The notes under the pieces: model-generated
Told to the model about the DNA's origin: nothing
The model's input: the letters and a program-made list of their open reading frames with translations, nothing else
Databases searched by the model: none
Program-made: the position numbers and the translations under genes
In this document: positions 48,129-57,248 of the stretch, one piece after another
How positions within the stretch are numbered: position 1 is the stretch's first letter
How the letters are laid out: every line of letters starts with the position of its first letter
Origin: Pseudomonadota bacterium
GTDB lineage: Bacteria > Pseudomonadota > Gammaproteobacteria > Steroidobacterales > Steroidobacteraceae
Length of the DNA stretch: 64,000 nucleotides
Direction of reading: 5' to 3'
Assembly (NCBI GenBank): GCA_021787615.1
Contig: JAJYLP010000003.1
Span: forward strand, 37,812 to 101,811

Positions 48129-49268
48129 TTAGCTCGTCCAGGGCCGCGAGCGCGCCACCGAGATGGCGCGGTCATCGTGCGGCCAACTGCCGCTGACGCA
48201 GCAGTAGAACTGATACAGAGTGTCCTTCGCGTAGATGATCGACGGCTTGTGCGCGAAGGTGTCATCGATCGATCCCGGCGGGCCCACGTTCAGCATGATC
48301 TCCGGGACCTTGGTGAGGTGATACGGGTCCGTGCCAAGCGCGAGCAGGTCGCGCGCGTGACCGTCATTGGCAAAGCCGTAGTAATACACGCCCCACCACG
48401 GACCCCAGCGGACCACGCATGGGTCGCTTGCAAAGCGCGCGTCCCACGCAGCCGGGCCGCCGTGATGAATGACAGGGTTGCCCGGATAGCGGGTCCAGGT
48501 CTTCAGATCCGGTGAGGTCGCAATGCCGATCTGCTCGATCCAGTCACGCGACTTGTCCGTCTTGGCGTTGTAGAAAATGTAATACCGGCCGTCGTTGCGG
48601 ATCAGGTACGGCTTGTAGAGCCCGCCGGCTTCCCAGGGGTACGCCGGATCGGGCCTCAGGATCGGCTCGGTGAGCTCCCAGTGGTAGAGATCGTCCGTCC
48701 AGGCAAGCCCGATGACCGCCGGCCCCTGCTCGTAGCCCGGCCGCGGATAGGCGTGCCAGGCGCCGACGTAGCGCCCGTCGACCTTGATGAGCGAACCCTT
48801 GGAGTGCAGTCCGTCCTCGTGCAGGATCGACATCAGGGCGATGTTGTAGCGGATGATCGGGTTGTCCCGGTCCCGCCGCAGGATCAGGCCGGCACGGCGC
48901 CAGTGCTCGAGATCATCGGACTCGGCGAGCCCGGTCTGGTAGCCGATGCCGTCGAACCCGAGGTAGGTCATGTAGAAGCGGCCGCAGTTCTCGAACACGA
49001 ACGGGCAGTCCACCTTCAGCCGGTCGAAGCTGCCGGGCACGCCCGAGCGCGCAAGGATCCGACGCCCGAGCTTGTAGGGAGTCCTGAACGGCGCGATGCC
49101 CGGCAGATTGGCGCCCGCGCCGCGCGGGCGCCCGGACGGGAAATCCGGGCCGGGGGCCCTGCCGCCGCGCAACGCGGCCGGCACGGCAGCCCCGGCCCCC
49201 TGACCCAGCCCAACGCCAGTCGCCGCCAACAGTCCCGCGAGGAGCGTCCGTCGCTGTTGGTCGATCAT
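48129..49268 (-). CDS. GH43-like five-bladed beta-propeller glycosidase with Tat-type signal
   Basis: DQQRRTLLAGLLAATGVG; CPFVFENCGRFYMTYLGFDG...GLAESDDLEHW, IGIATSPDLKTWTRYPGNPVI propeller repeats. Confidence 0.65.
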   Translation of the reverse strand: MIDQQRRTLLAGLLAATGVGLGQGAGAAVPAALRGGRAPGPDFPSGRPRGAGANLPGIAPFRTPYKLGRRILARSGVPGSFDRLKVDCPFVFENCGRFYMTYLGFDGIGYQTGLAESDDLEHWRRAGLILRRDRDNPIIRYNIALMSILHEDGLHSKGSLIKVDGRYVGAWHAYPRPGYEQGPAVIGLAWTDDLYHWELTEPILRPDPAYPWEAGGLYKPYLIRNDGRYYIFYNAKTDKSRDWIEQIGIATSPDLKTWTRYPGNPVIHHGGPAAWDARFASDPCVVRWGPWWGVYYYGFANDGHARDLLALGTDPYHLTKVPEIMLNVGPPGSIDDTFAHKPSIIYAKDTLYQFYCCVSGSWPHDDRAISVARSRPWTS

Positions 49269-49287
49269 GGCTGTCTCTTCAATCTCC

Positions 49288-52041
49288 TTAGAACTTGACG
49301 TTCACGCCGAGCATCACCTGCCGGTCATCGATCGTCGCGCCCTGCGGCAGCGTCGGCACGCCGTAGTAGGACACGAGTTTCGTGCGCAGCAGGTTCGAGC
49401 CGTCGACATACACCTGGATGTGCTGCGTGACGTTGTATTCCAGCGAGGCGTCCAGCCAGCCGTAACTCGCCGTGTAGATCGGGTTGGCCGCCAGCTGAGC
49501 ATTCGAACCGGCGTACAGCGAGCTGTAGAACGCGCTGCGCCAGTTGTACGCGACACGGAAGGAGATGGGTCCCTTCTCGTAGATGCCGATCAGGTTGTAG
49601 CTGTCCTTCGAGAGGCCCGGCAGGGTCGTCGTCTGGCCGGCCACCGCCGTCGGCGCCGAGGCATCGATGTACGTGTAGTTGGCCGCGATGCCCAGTCCGC
49701 TCAGCCAGCCCGGCAGGTTGCGGAAGAACTGCTGGTAACCGAGTTCCGCGCCCTTGACGGTGGCGCTGCCGCCGTCGACCGCGCCCGTGAGGTTGTAATT
49801 GACTCCGTTGATGGTAAAGGCGCTCTGCTGTGTCTCGGAGAGCCAGAAGTTGCTCATGCGCTTGTAGAACACATCCGCAGTGAGCGCCGAGCCGCGTGCG
49901 AAATAGTACTCGAGCGACGTGTCGACCTGCGTAGCGGTCATCGGCTTCAGGTTGGGGTTGCCGCCGCTTGCAGCACCCTGCGCGGGCAGGAGACTGATGG
50001 ACGGGCGGATCTGGCTGAAGTCCGGGTAGGCGATCGCCTTGGAGGCCGCGATCCGCCACTGCAGGTCGTGGGTCAGCTTGAACAGCAGGTTGAGGCTTGG
50101 CAGCGGGTCGGTCTCCCCGTGCGAGAAATTCGCCGGTGTGTAAACGCCGCCGGTGCCGACTTCGCCGCTCATGAAGTCCTCGTGGCGCGCCAGGCGCACG
50201 CCGATGTTGCCCGACATGGGAATGCCGATATTCTCCGCGAAGTTCAACTGGACGAAGCCCTCGTAGCTGCGCTCATCGATGCGGTAGTCGGCTGTCCCGT
50301 TGTCGGTCGGCGCCGGCGCGCCGAACGCGGAATACACCGCTGCGCTGTTGAAGTGCAGCTGGTTGGGGTCGAACACGACGTACGGCGGATCAATCGGCAC
50401 CGACGAGGCGGCCGAGAAGAACGGGCTCAGCGGCACCGGGTTGAACCACTGGGAGTTGGCCTGAACCTGGCTGCTCACGATGTTCGCGAACGTGGACCAT
50501 TGGTTGAAGGCGTCTTTGCGGTCCGCCCAGCGGATGCCGCTTTCGATCGAGCTGAGGAACCCGTGTGCGAAGGCGTAGCTCACGTTGAGCGTAGCGGCCG
50601 TCTCGTCACCGCGGAAATGCTGCTCCGTGTCGTACAGGTAGCTCTGGTAGCTGAAGTTCTCGCCTCCGTAGTAAGCGAGGTCCAGAGGATTGAAGCCGTT
50701 GACGACCGAGCGCGTGACGCCCGACAGCGAGTTGATCTGCGTCAGCGTCGGTGGCGTCGGCGTCTGGGGCCCGAAGGCGCCGATGTCGACCGCCGGGTTG
50801 TTCAGCCGCTCGGTGGCCTTCGTGTAGCTGATGTCGCCCGTGACGGTCCACGGGATCGGGGTCCATCTGGCATGCAGGTTGAACTGGCGGTTGACGTCTT
50901 CGACGGTGCGCCAGGCGCCGACGGTGCTGTCGAGCGCGTTCTGGAAAGTGATCGACTGCACGTTGTTGGTGCCCGGGAACAGCGTCACCGAACCAGGCAC
51001 GATTTGGTTCACGACGCCGGCGAGGCCGGCCTGGTAACCGGCGAGACCCTGCGTATAGAAGGTGTATTGATTCTGTGCCCAGGTGAAGTCCTCGCTGGTC
51101 GCCTCGGCGTAGGTCTGGAAGTCCTGGGTCGGCTGCCACTGCAGCACGGCATCGACACCGATGCGGTGGCGGTTGCCGACGAACATCGTGTTATAGACGC
51201 CGTTGGTGAAATTGATCGTCTTGCCCGGCACCGCGGTGGTGCTGGTGGCGATCGCGCTGTTGGTAATGCCGTCTTCCCGGTACGCCCGGTCGTGGTAGGA
51301 CACATCGAGCAGCGCCCCGATCTTGCCGATACCCGTGTGCCAGATGTCGCTGCCGAGCACGTTGAAGTTAGGCTTGGCCGTGCCGACCATGTCGCCGTAG
51401 GTTTCCCCGGCGCTCAAGTCGAGTTCCCGCCCGGCAAAATCGAACGGCTTGTGGGTGCGCAGATTGACCGTGCCGGCCAGACCGCCGGCGATCAGGCTCG
51501 CCGTGGGGTCTTTGTAGACCTCGATGCCGGCCAGCAGCGCCGAGGGGATGTCCTCGAGATTCAGCACGCGGTCGCCCTGCGCGCTGAACACTTCGCGGCC
51601 GTTGAGGGTCGTTTCCGCGTAGGGCAGGCCGCGGATTTCATATCCGCTCATGATGACCGAGCCGCCGATGTTGACCGTGCCGCCGCCTTCCCCGAGCTGG
51701 CGGCTGATCTGAATGCCGGGGATGCGCTGCAGAGCGTCGATGGCGGTGACATCGGGAAGCTTGCCGATCTGGGAGGCAACGATCGCATCCACGATCGTAT
51801 CGGAGAAGCGCTTGATATTGAGCGCGCTCTCCATGCTGGCTCGGATGCCGCTCACCACCACCTCTTTCAGAACCGCCGGCTGCGCGGTCTTCTTGGCATT
51901 GTTCTCGCTCGCCGCGGTCGGGTTGGCGGACGAGGCGGCCTGGGGTCCGGGTCCGGCAGTTTTGGCCCAGGCGGGGATGGCACCCGCCATGGCCAGGGCA
52001 ACGGCCCCGGACACGAGCCTTGACGTAAGCTTCATGATCAA
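49288..52041 (-). CDS. TonB-dependent receptor
   Basis: Signal peptide; VVVSGIRASMESALNIKRFSDTIVDAIVASQIGKLPDVTAIDALQRIPGIQISR plug; C-terminal beta-strand VMLGVNVKF. Confidence 0.95.
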   Translation of the reverse strand: MIMKLTSRLVSGAVALAMAGAIPAWAKTAGPGPQAASSANPTAASENNAKKTAQPAVLKEVVVSGIRASMESALNIKRFSDTIVDAIVASQIGKLPDVTAIDALQRIPGIQISRQLGEGGGTVNIGGSVIMSGYEIRGLPYAETTLNGREVFSAQGDRVLNLEDIPSALLAGIEVYKDPTASLIAGGLAGTVNLRTHKPFDFAGRELDLSAGETYGDMVGTAKPNFNVLGSDIWHTGIGKIGALLDVSYHDRAYREDGITNSAIATSTTAVPGKTINFTNGVYNTMFVGNRHRIGVDAVLQWQPTQDFQTYAEATSEDFTWAQNQYTFYTQGLAGYQAGLAGVVNQIVPGSVTLFPGTNNVQSITFQNALDSTVGAWRTVEDVNRQFNLHARWTPIPWTVTGDISYTKATERLNNPAVDIGAFGPQTPTPPTLTQINSLSGVTRSVVNGFNPLDLAYYGGENFSYQSYLYDTEQHFRGDETAATLNVSYAFAHGFLSSIESGIRWADRKDAFNQWSTFANIVSSQVQANSQWFNPVPLSPFFSAASSVPIDPPYVVFDPNQLHFNSAAVYSAFGAPAPTDNGTADYRIDERSYEGFVQLNFAENIGIPMSGNIGVRLARHEDFMSGEVGTGGVYTPANFSHGETDPLPSLNLLFKLTHDLQWRIAASKAIAYPDFSQIRPSISLLPAQGAASGGNPNLKPMTATQVDTSLEYYFARGSALTADVFYKRMSNFWLSETQQSAFTINGVNYNLTGAVDGGSATVKGAELGYQQFFRNLPGWLSGLGIAANYTYIDASAPTAVAGQTTTLPGLSKDSYNLIGIYEKGPISFRVAYNWRSAFYSSLYAGSNAQLAANPIYTASYGWLDASLEYNVTQHIQVYVDGSNLLRTKLVSYYGVPTLPQGATIDDRQVMLGVNVKF

Positions 52042-52251
52042 TCCCCCTCAGTCTGTTGATGCAGTGCAGTTGCGCGAACGCCTGATGCCGCGATACTTGG
52101 CGGCTCCGCCCGCAGCGTCGTTTACAGGCGGACGATATCTTCGTATATAAATATAAATACCATTGGCGGACGGGGCGGCGCAAGAGGAATCTCATAATAT
52201 GAAACGGGAGACCATATTTTTGGACGACGGCGATTGTTGGGCGCGCGCAAC

Positions 52252-55104
52252 ATGACCTCGAGACGCGCGCTGCTGCGGCTGCTCGCGCTGGGCGGGCCGG
52301 CGGTTTCCGGGGTCAGCCGGGCACAGTCCACCGCCGCACCGCCGGGGCCCTGCGACGTAAGCGCCGTGGACCTGCAGGTGGAGTGGCGCTCCGCCGCGCA
52401 CGGCATCGACACGCGCCGGCCGCGATTCGCGTGGAGCCTCGCGGCCCGGAATCCGCAGCGGCGCGTGCTCGGCCAGGGTGCCTGGCAGGTCATCGTCGCC
52501 CGGTCGGCGGCGGCGATCCGCGCGGGCCGCGGGGGCGTCTGGAACAGCGGCCGCCAGTCAGGCGGCACATTGCGTGTAGCCCCGCAACGGGATCTGCCGC
52601 TGCACTCGCAAAGCCACTACTGGTGGGCGGTGCGCGTGTGGGATCAGCGCGGCCGCCCCAGTGAGTTCAGCCCGCCGGCGCTGTTCACCACGGGCATCCT
52701 CCATGCGGACGATTGGCGGGCGCAATGGGTTTCGGACGGGCCGGACTGGCCGCCGAGCCCCCTGCCGGCGCCGGCCATCAACCGCAGCCCGCCCTGCGCA
52801 CCGCGCCCGATGCCGCTGTTCCGCCGCGACTTCATCCTCGACAATCCGCCCGTGCGCGCGCTGCTGAGCGTGTGCGGCCTCGGCCAGTACACCCTGCGCG
52901 TCAATGGCCGGCCCGCCACCTCGAGCGTGCTCAATCCCGGCTGGACCGATTACCGCAAGACCGTTCTGTACGATACGTTGGACGTGACGGAACTGCTGCA
53001 GCCGGGCGCGAACGTGCTCGCGGTCGCGCTCGGCAACGGCTTCTTCAACGTCGAGAAATATCCCGGCCGGTACACCAAGTTCGTCGGCAGCTTCGGGCGG
53101 CCGAAGCTCATCCTGCAGCTGCGGCTGGTGTTTGCCGACGGCCGCGAGCAGTGGGTGCTCAGCGACGAGTCATGGCGCACCCATGCCGGGCCGATCGTGC
53201 TGTCCTCGGTGTACGGGGGCGAGGATTACGACGCGCGGGCCGCCCTGCCGGGCTGGGATCGGCCGGAGTTCGCCGGGCATGAGGCCTGGGCGCGCGCGAC
53301 CCGGGTCGCGACTCCCGGCGGGCGGCTGCGGGCCCAGAACGTCCCGCCGGTGCGGGTGGCGCGCACCCTGGAGCCGGTGACGGTGACTCAGCCCAAAGCC
53401 GGCGTGTTCGTCTACGACCTCGGTGAGAATTTCTCGGGCTGGCCCGTGATTGCCGTGCGCGGACCGGCCGGCCGCACGGTACGGCTGCTGCCGGGCGAGC
53501 TGCTCGAGGCGGACGGGTGTGTCACGCAACGCAGCGCAGCGGCGGGCCCCGGGGATGCGGTCTGGTTCACCTACACCCTCGCGGGCCGCGCTCTCGAGCA
53601 CTGGCGGCCGCGTTTCAGCTACTACGGCTTCCGCTACGTGCAGGTCGAAGGCGCGGCACCGAGCGGCACTGCGCGCCCGGGCGAAGTGGAGTTGCTCCAG
53701 CTGAGCGGGGAGTTCCTGCACGCCGCCCTGCCGCGGATCGGCACGCTCGAGACCGGCCAGCCGCTGCTGCAGCGCATCCACCAGCTGATCCTGCAGGCGC
53801 TGCACAGCAACAGTTTCAGCGTGCTCACCGACTGTCCGCAGCGCGAGAAACTTGGCTGGCTGGAGCAGAGCTATCTCAATGCCGACACGGTCTTCTATAA
53901 CGAGCAGGCGGTGACGGTCTACGAGAAGATGCTCCGCGACATGATGGACAGCCAGCGGCCCTCCGGGCTGGTGCCGAGCATCGCGCCGGAATACGTGGCG
54001 TTCATCGATCCCGACGGCCGCAACTCCGCGTTCCGCGACTCGCCGGAGTGGGGCTCGGCCATCGTGCTGTCGCCATGGGCGGCGTATCGCTTCACCGGCG
54101 ATCGGCGCCTGCTCGAGACCGGCTATGCCGCCATGTGCCGCTATGCGGCCTATCTGGCGTCCCGCGCGCAGGGCAATCTGCTCGACTACGGGCTCGGCGA
54201 CTGGTTCGACTGGGGCCCGGAGCCGCCGGGCGAATCGCAGCTGACGAGCAAGCGGCTCACCGCTTCCGCCACCTATTGTCGGCTGCTCGCCACGCTCGCG
54301 GCCATTGCCCGAGTGTTGGGGCGAGCGGCCGACGCGCAGCGCTTTGCGCGCAGCGCCGTGGCGGTGCGCCGCGCGCTGAATCGCGCACTGTTCGATCCGG
54401 CGACCAATGAATACGATCGCGCCAGCCAGACGGCCAACGCGATGCCGCTCGCCATCGGCTTGGTGCCGGCGCGGCACCGCGCAGCGGTGCTGGCGAATCT
54501 CGTCGCCGACATCCGCGCGCATGGCAATCACGTGACCGCGGGCGACATCGGCTACCTGTACGTGATTCTCGCGCTGATGCGCGGCGGTCGCAGCGACGTG
54601 CTGCTCGACATCCTCACGCAGACCACGGCGCCGAGTTACGGTTATCAGCTCGCGCGCGGCGCGACCGCCCTGACCGAGACCTGGAACGCCAACCCGGACA
54701 ATTCGCAGAATCACTTCATGCTCGGTCAGGCCGAGGCGTGGCTCTACGGCGGGCTCGCGGGCCTGCGCATCGACATGCACCGAGCGGCCAGCGAGCGCAT
54801 CCGTATCGAGCCGCAGCCGGTCAGGGGCATCCGCAGCGTCTCGGTGCGCTATCGGACGGTGGACGGTGAAGTCGCCGCGGGCTGGGAAAAGAACGAGGAG
54901 GAAACCCGCTTGCGGCTGCGGGTGGAAGTTCCCGCCGGAGCGCTGGCCACTGTTGTTCTGCCCTGCGCAGAGGCGACGCGCGTGCGCGAAGGCGGCCGGC
55001 CCCTCGGCAGCATCTTCGGCGTATTGCACGTGCGCTCCGCCGGCCATCGCACGCTCGTGACGGTCGGCTCAGGGCGCTACGTGTTCGATGCGCCGCTCGC
55101 CTGA
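52252..55104 (+). CDS. GH78 alpha-L-rhamnosidase with Tat-type signal
   Basis: TSRRALLRLLALGGPAVSGVSRA; VLTDCPQREKLGWLEQSYLN; RGATALTETWNANP. Confidence 0.92.
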   Translation: MTSRRALLRLLALGGPAVSGVSRAQSTAAPPGPCDVSAVDLQVEWRSAAHGIDTRRPRFAWSLAARNPQRRVLGQGAWQVIVARSAAAIRAGRGGVWNSGRQSGGTLRVAPQRDLPLHSQSHYWWAVRVWDQRGRPSEFSPPALFTTGILHADDWRAQWVSDGPDWPPSPLPAPAINRSPPCAPRPMPLFRRDFILDNPPVRALLSVCGLGQYTLRVNGRPATSSVLNPGWTDYRKTVLYDTLDVTELLQPGANVLAVALGNGFFNVEKYPGRYTKFVGSFGRPKLILQLRLVFADGREQWVLSDESWRTHAGPIVLSSVYGGEDYDARAALPGWDRPEFAGHEAWARATRVATPGGRLRAQNVPPVRVARTLEPVTVTQPKAGVFVYDLGENFSGWPVIAVRGPAGRTVRLLPGELLEADGCVTQRSAAAGPGDAVWFTYTLAGRALEHWRPRFSYYGFRYVQVEGAAPSGTARPGEVELLQLSGEFLHAALPRIGTLETGQPLLQRIHQLILQALHSNSFSVLTDCPQREKLGWLEQSYLNADTVFYNEQAVTVYEKMLRDMMDSQRPSGLVPSIAPEYVAFIDPDGRNSAFRDSPEWGSAIVLSPWAAYRFTGDRRLLETGYAAMCRYAAYLASRAQGNLLDYGLGDWFDWGPEPPGESQLTSKRLTASATYCRLLATLAAIARVLGRAADAQRFARSAVAVRRALNRALFDPATNEYDRASQTANAMPLAIGLVPARHRAAVLANLVADIRAHGNHVTAGDIGYLYVILALMRGGRSDVLLDILTQTTAPSYGYQLARGATALTETWNANPDNSQNHFMLGQAEAWLYGGLAGLRIDMHRAASERIRIEPQPVRGIRSVSVRYRTVDGEVAAGWEKNEEETRLRLRVEVPAGALATVVLPCAEATRVREGGRPLGSIFGVLHVRSAGHRTLVTVGSGRYVFDAPLA

Positions 55105-55489
55105 GCGCATCGCTCACTTCGATGCAGAAGGTCGGGAGATTGGCTAACGCGCTGATCGGCGGAGAGAGCGCCGAAGGACCCCCTGTGCCAATGTGACGTG
55201 CAACACCTGCCTTCTGGAATTTGCAGTCCGAGGTCGTGTCACTCATGGCAGCAGTACTGGATTGTTCGATGAACCCCGATCCGTCGACTTCGAGCCCGGG
55301 CATCCCGTCACTCGCCCTGCGGGCTCCTGACGGGAGCCCGGGGCCGCGACGTGGCCGGACCCTGAGGTCGTGGCGATTGGGCGGCGGCGGCCGTTTTCCG
55401 TCGGGGAGAAGCGCCCGCAGAGCGGGCACCGATGGGGGCACATCTGCGCCCCTCCCGCCGCTTTGAACCTATAACAAGCCGACGACTCG

Positions 55490-55511
55490 GCCTGCCTTAT
55501 TGAAGGCAGGC
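55490..55511. repeat. Perfect hairpin gcctgcctt-attg-aaggcaggc
   Basis: Direct reading; 9-bp stem, 4-nt loop, in non-coding scar region. Confidence 0.6.
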
Positions 55512-55562
55512 TATCGTACAGGGGGTGACGTCCGCTCAACCGCCGGTAGCGCCCGACTCCGT

Positions 55563-55644
55563 TTACTCAGTGCACTCGTCGGCGAGCTGAGAGCGCCGCT
55601 CTTTACCCCTGCAAACGCTGGAGTTTCGCGTCGGTGAGCGCCAT
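55563..55644 (-). pseudogene. Frameshifted N-terminal relic of a P4-type tyrosine integrase (DUF4102-like)
   Basis: Minus strand from 55644: MALTDAKLQRLQG* ; adjacent frame continues GKERRSQLADECTE*. Confidence 0.6.
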
Positions 55645-55848
55645 GTGCGCCCCATGAGAATGGCCGCTGCCCCATGGAAATTCACCGCGTGCGCCACGAC
55701 AATCGTGTAACCCCCGCTGTCGGGCACCCATGAGGGCACGGTACCGCGGCGGCCCGTGGAGGGCAATGGACGAAGGGGGCGAAATGCCTTAAAACGAGGC
55801 ACTTCGTGAGAACTCACTGGATCTCGCCGGACGTCTCCCGACGGCGCG

Positions 55849-57201
55849 CTATTTTCCGATGCAGAAGCTGCCGAAGATGCGTCCGAGCAGGTCCTCGCTG
55901 GTGAACTCGCCGGTGATTTCACCGAGGGCCTGCTGTGCGGCGCGCAGCTCCTCGGCGACGAGCTCCCCGGCGCGGCTGTCGCGCAGCCGCTGCTCGGCCG
56001 CCTCGACGTGACCGCGCGCGCACCGCAGCGCCTCGAGGTGCCGGCGGCGAGCCGAGACCGTGCCACCCTCGGCGCTCTTGAACCCCATGGACTCCTTCAG
56101 GTGCGCGCGCAGCCGCTCGAGCCCGCCGCCGGTCAGCGCAGACACGGCGATGCGCGGTGGCCCGGTAATCGTATCGGCGAGCGGGATGCCCGCGGCGAGA
56201 TCGGTCTTGTTCAACACCAGCGTGACCGGCACGTCGCGCGGCAGGCGATCCCTCTCCTGCGCATAGGCGGCGGCGTCCGGGTCGGCGACGAGATCGATCA
56301 CGAACAGCACCCGGTCGGCGCGGCGCATCTGCTCGTGCGCCCGACGGATGCCTTCCGCTTCGATCACATCCGCGCTGTCGCGCAGACCGGCGGTGTCGAG
56401 CACGTGCAGCGGCATGCCGTCGATGTCGAGCCGCTCGCGCACGATGTCGCGCGTCGTGCCGGGAATGGGCGTGACGATCGCCGCTTCGTAGCCGGCCAGC
56501 CGATTGAGCAGGCTCGACTTGCCGGCGTTGGGGCGGCCCGCGATCACGACCGTCATTCCCTCGCGCAGCAGCGCTCCCTGGCGCGCGCTCTGCTCGACGC
56601 CCTCGAAATGATCGGCGAGCGCGCGGAAGCGCTCGTGCAGCTGCCGGTCAGCCAGAAAGTCGACTTCCTCCTCGGGAAAATCGATGGCCGCCTCCACGTG
56701 CGCGCGCACGTCGGTCACCGCCTCGGTCAGTCCGTGCACCATGGCGGAAAACTCACCCTGCAGCGAGCGCATCGCGGCGCGGGCCGCTTCGCGCGAGCCG
56801 GCGTCGATCAGATCGGCGACCGCCTCGGCCTGCGCCAGATCGAGTTTGCCGTTGAGGAAGGCGCGCAGCGTGAACTCCCCCGGCTGCGCCCGCCGGGCGC
56901 CGATTTCCAGGACGCGCGCCACCACCGCCTCGAGCACCGCCGGGCCGCCGTGGCCATGCAGCTCGAGGACGTGCTCACCCGTGTAGGAATGCGGCCCCGG
57001 GAAGAACAGCGCCAGACCGGCATCGATGGGTTCGCGGCGGGCGTCCAGGAAACGCGCGAAGCGCGCGGTGCGCGCTGCGGGGAGCTCCCCGAGCAGCACC
57101 GCGGCGATCTCGGGGACCTTCGGTCCGGACACGCGCACGATGCCGATACCGCCGCGTCCCGGCGGGGTTGCCGGCGCCACGATCGTATCCGTACGCGTCA
57201 T
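55849..57201 (-). CDS. mnmE: tRNA modification GTPase MnmE
   Basis: DTIVAPATPPGRGGIGIVRVSG; GRPNAGKSSLLNRLAG; C-terminal FCIGK. Confidence 0.98.
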   Translation of the reverse strand: MTRTDTIVAPATPPGRGGIGIVRVSGPKVPEIAAVLLGELPAARTARFARFLDARREPIDAGLALFFPGPHSYTGEHVLELHGHGGPAVLEAVVARVLEIGARRAQPGEFTLRAFLNGKLDLAQAEAVADLIDAGSREAARAAMRSLQGEFSAMVHGLTEAVTDVRAHVEAAIDFPEEEVDFLADRQLHERFRALADHFEGVEQSARQGALLREGMTVVIAGRPNAGKSSLLNRLAGYEAAIVTPIPGTTRDIVRERLDIDGMPLHVLDTAGLRDSADVIEAEGIRRAHEQMRRADRVLFVIDLVADPDAAAYAQERDRLPRDVPVTLVLNKTDLAAGIPLADTITGPPRIAVSALTGGGLERLRAHLKESMGFKSAEGGTVSARRRHLEALRCARGHVEAAEQRLRDSRAGELVAEELRAAQQALGEITGEFTSEDLLGRIFGSFCIGK

Positions 57202-57248
57202 GCCCGCAAGCGTACCTCCGGGCCGGGGGCGATGAAAGAGCCTGCCGC

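Noticed and set aside
49267-52023. 918-aa plus-strand ORF
   Set aside because: Antisense to the TonB receptor; composition artefact.
53170-55047. 625-aa minus-strand ORF
   Set aside because: Antisense to the GH78 gene at 52252-55104.
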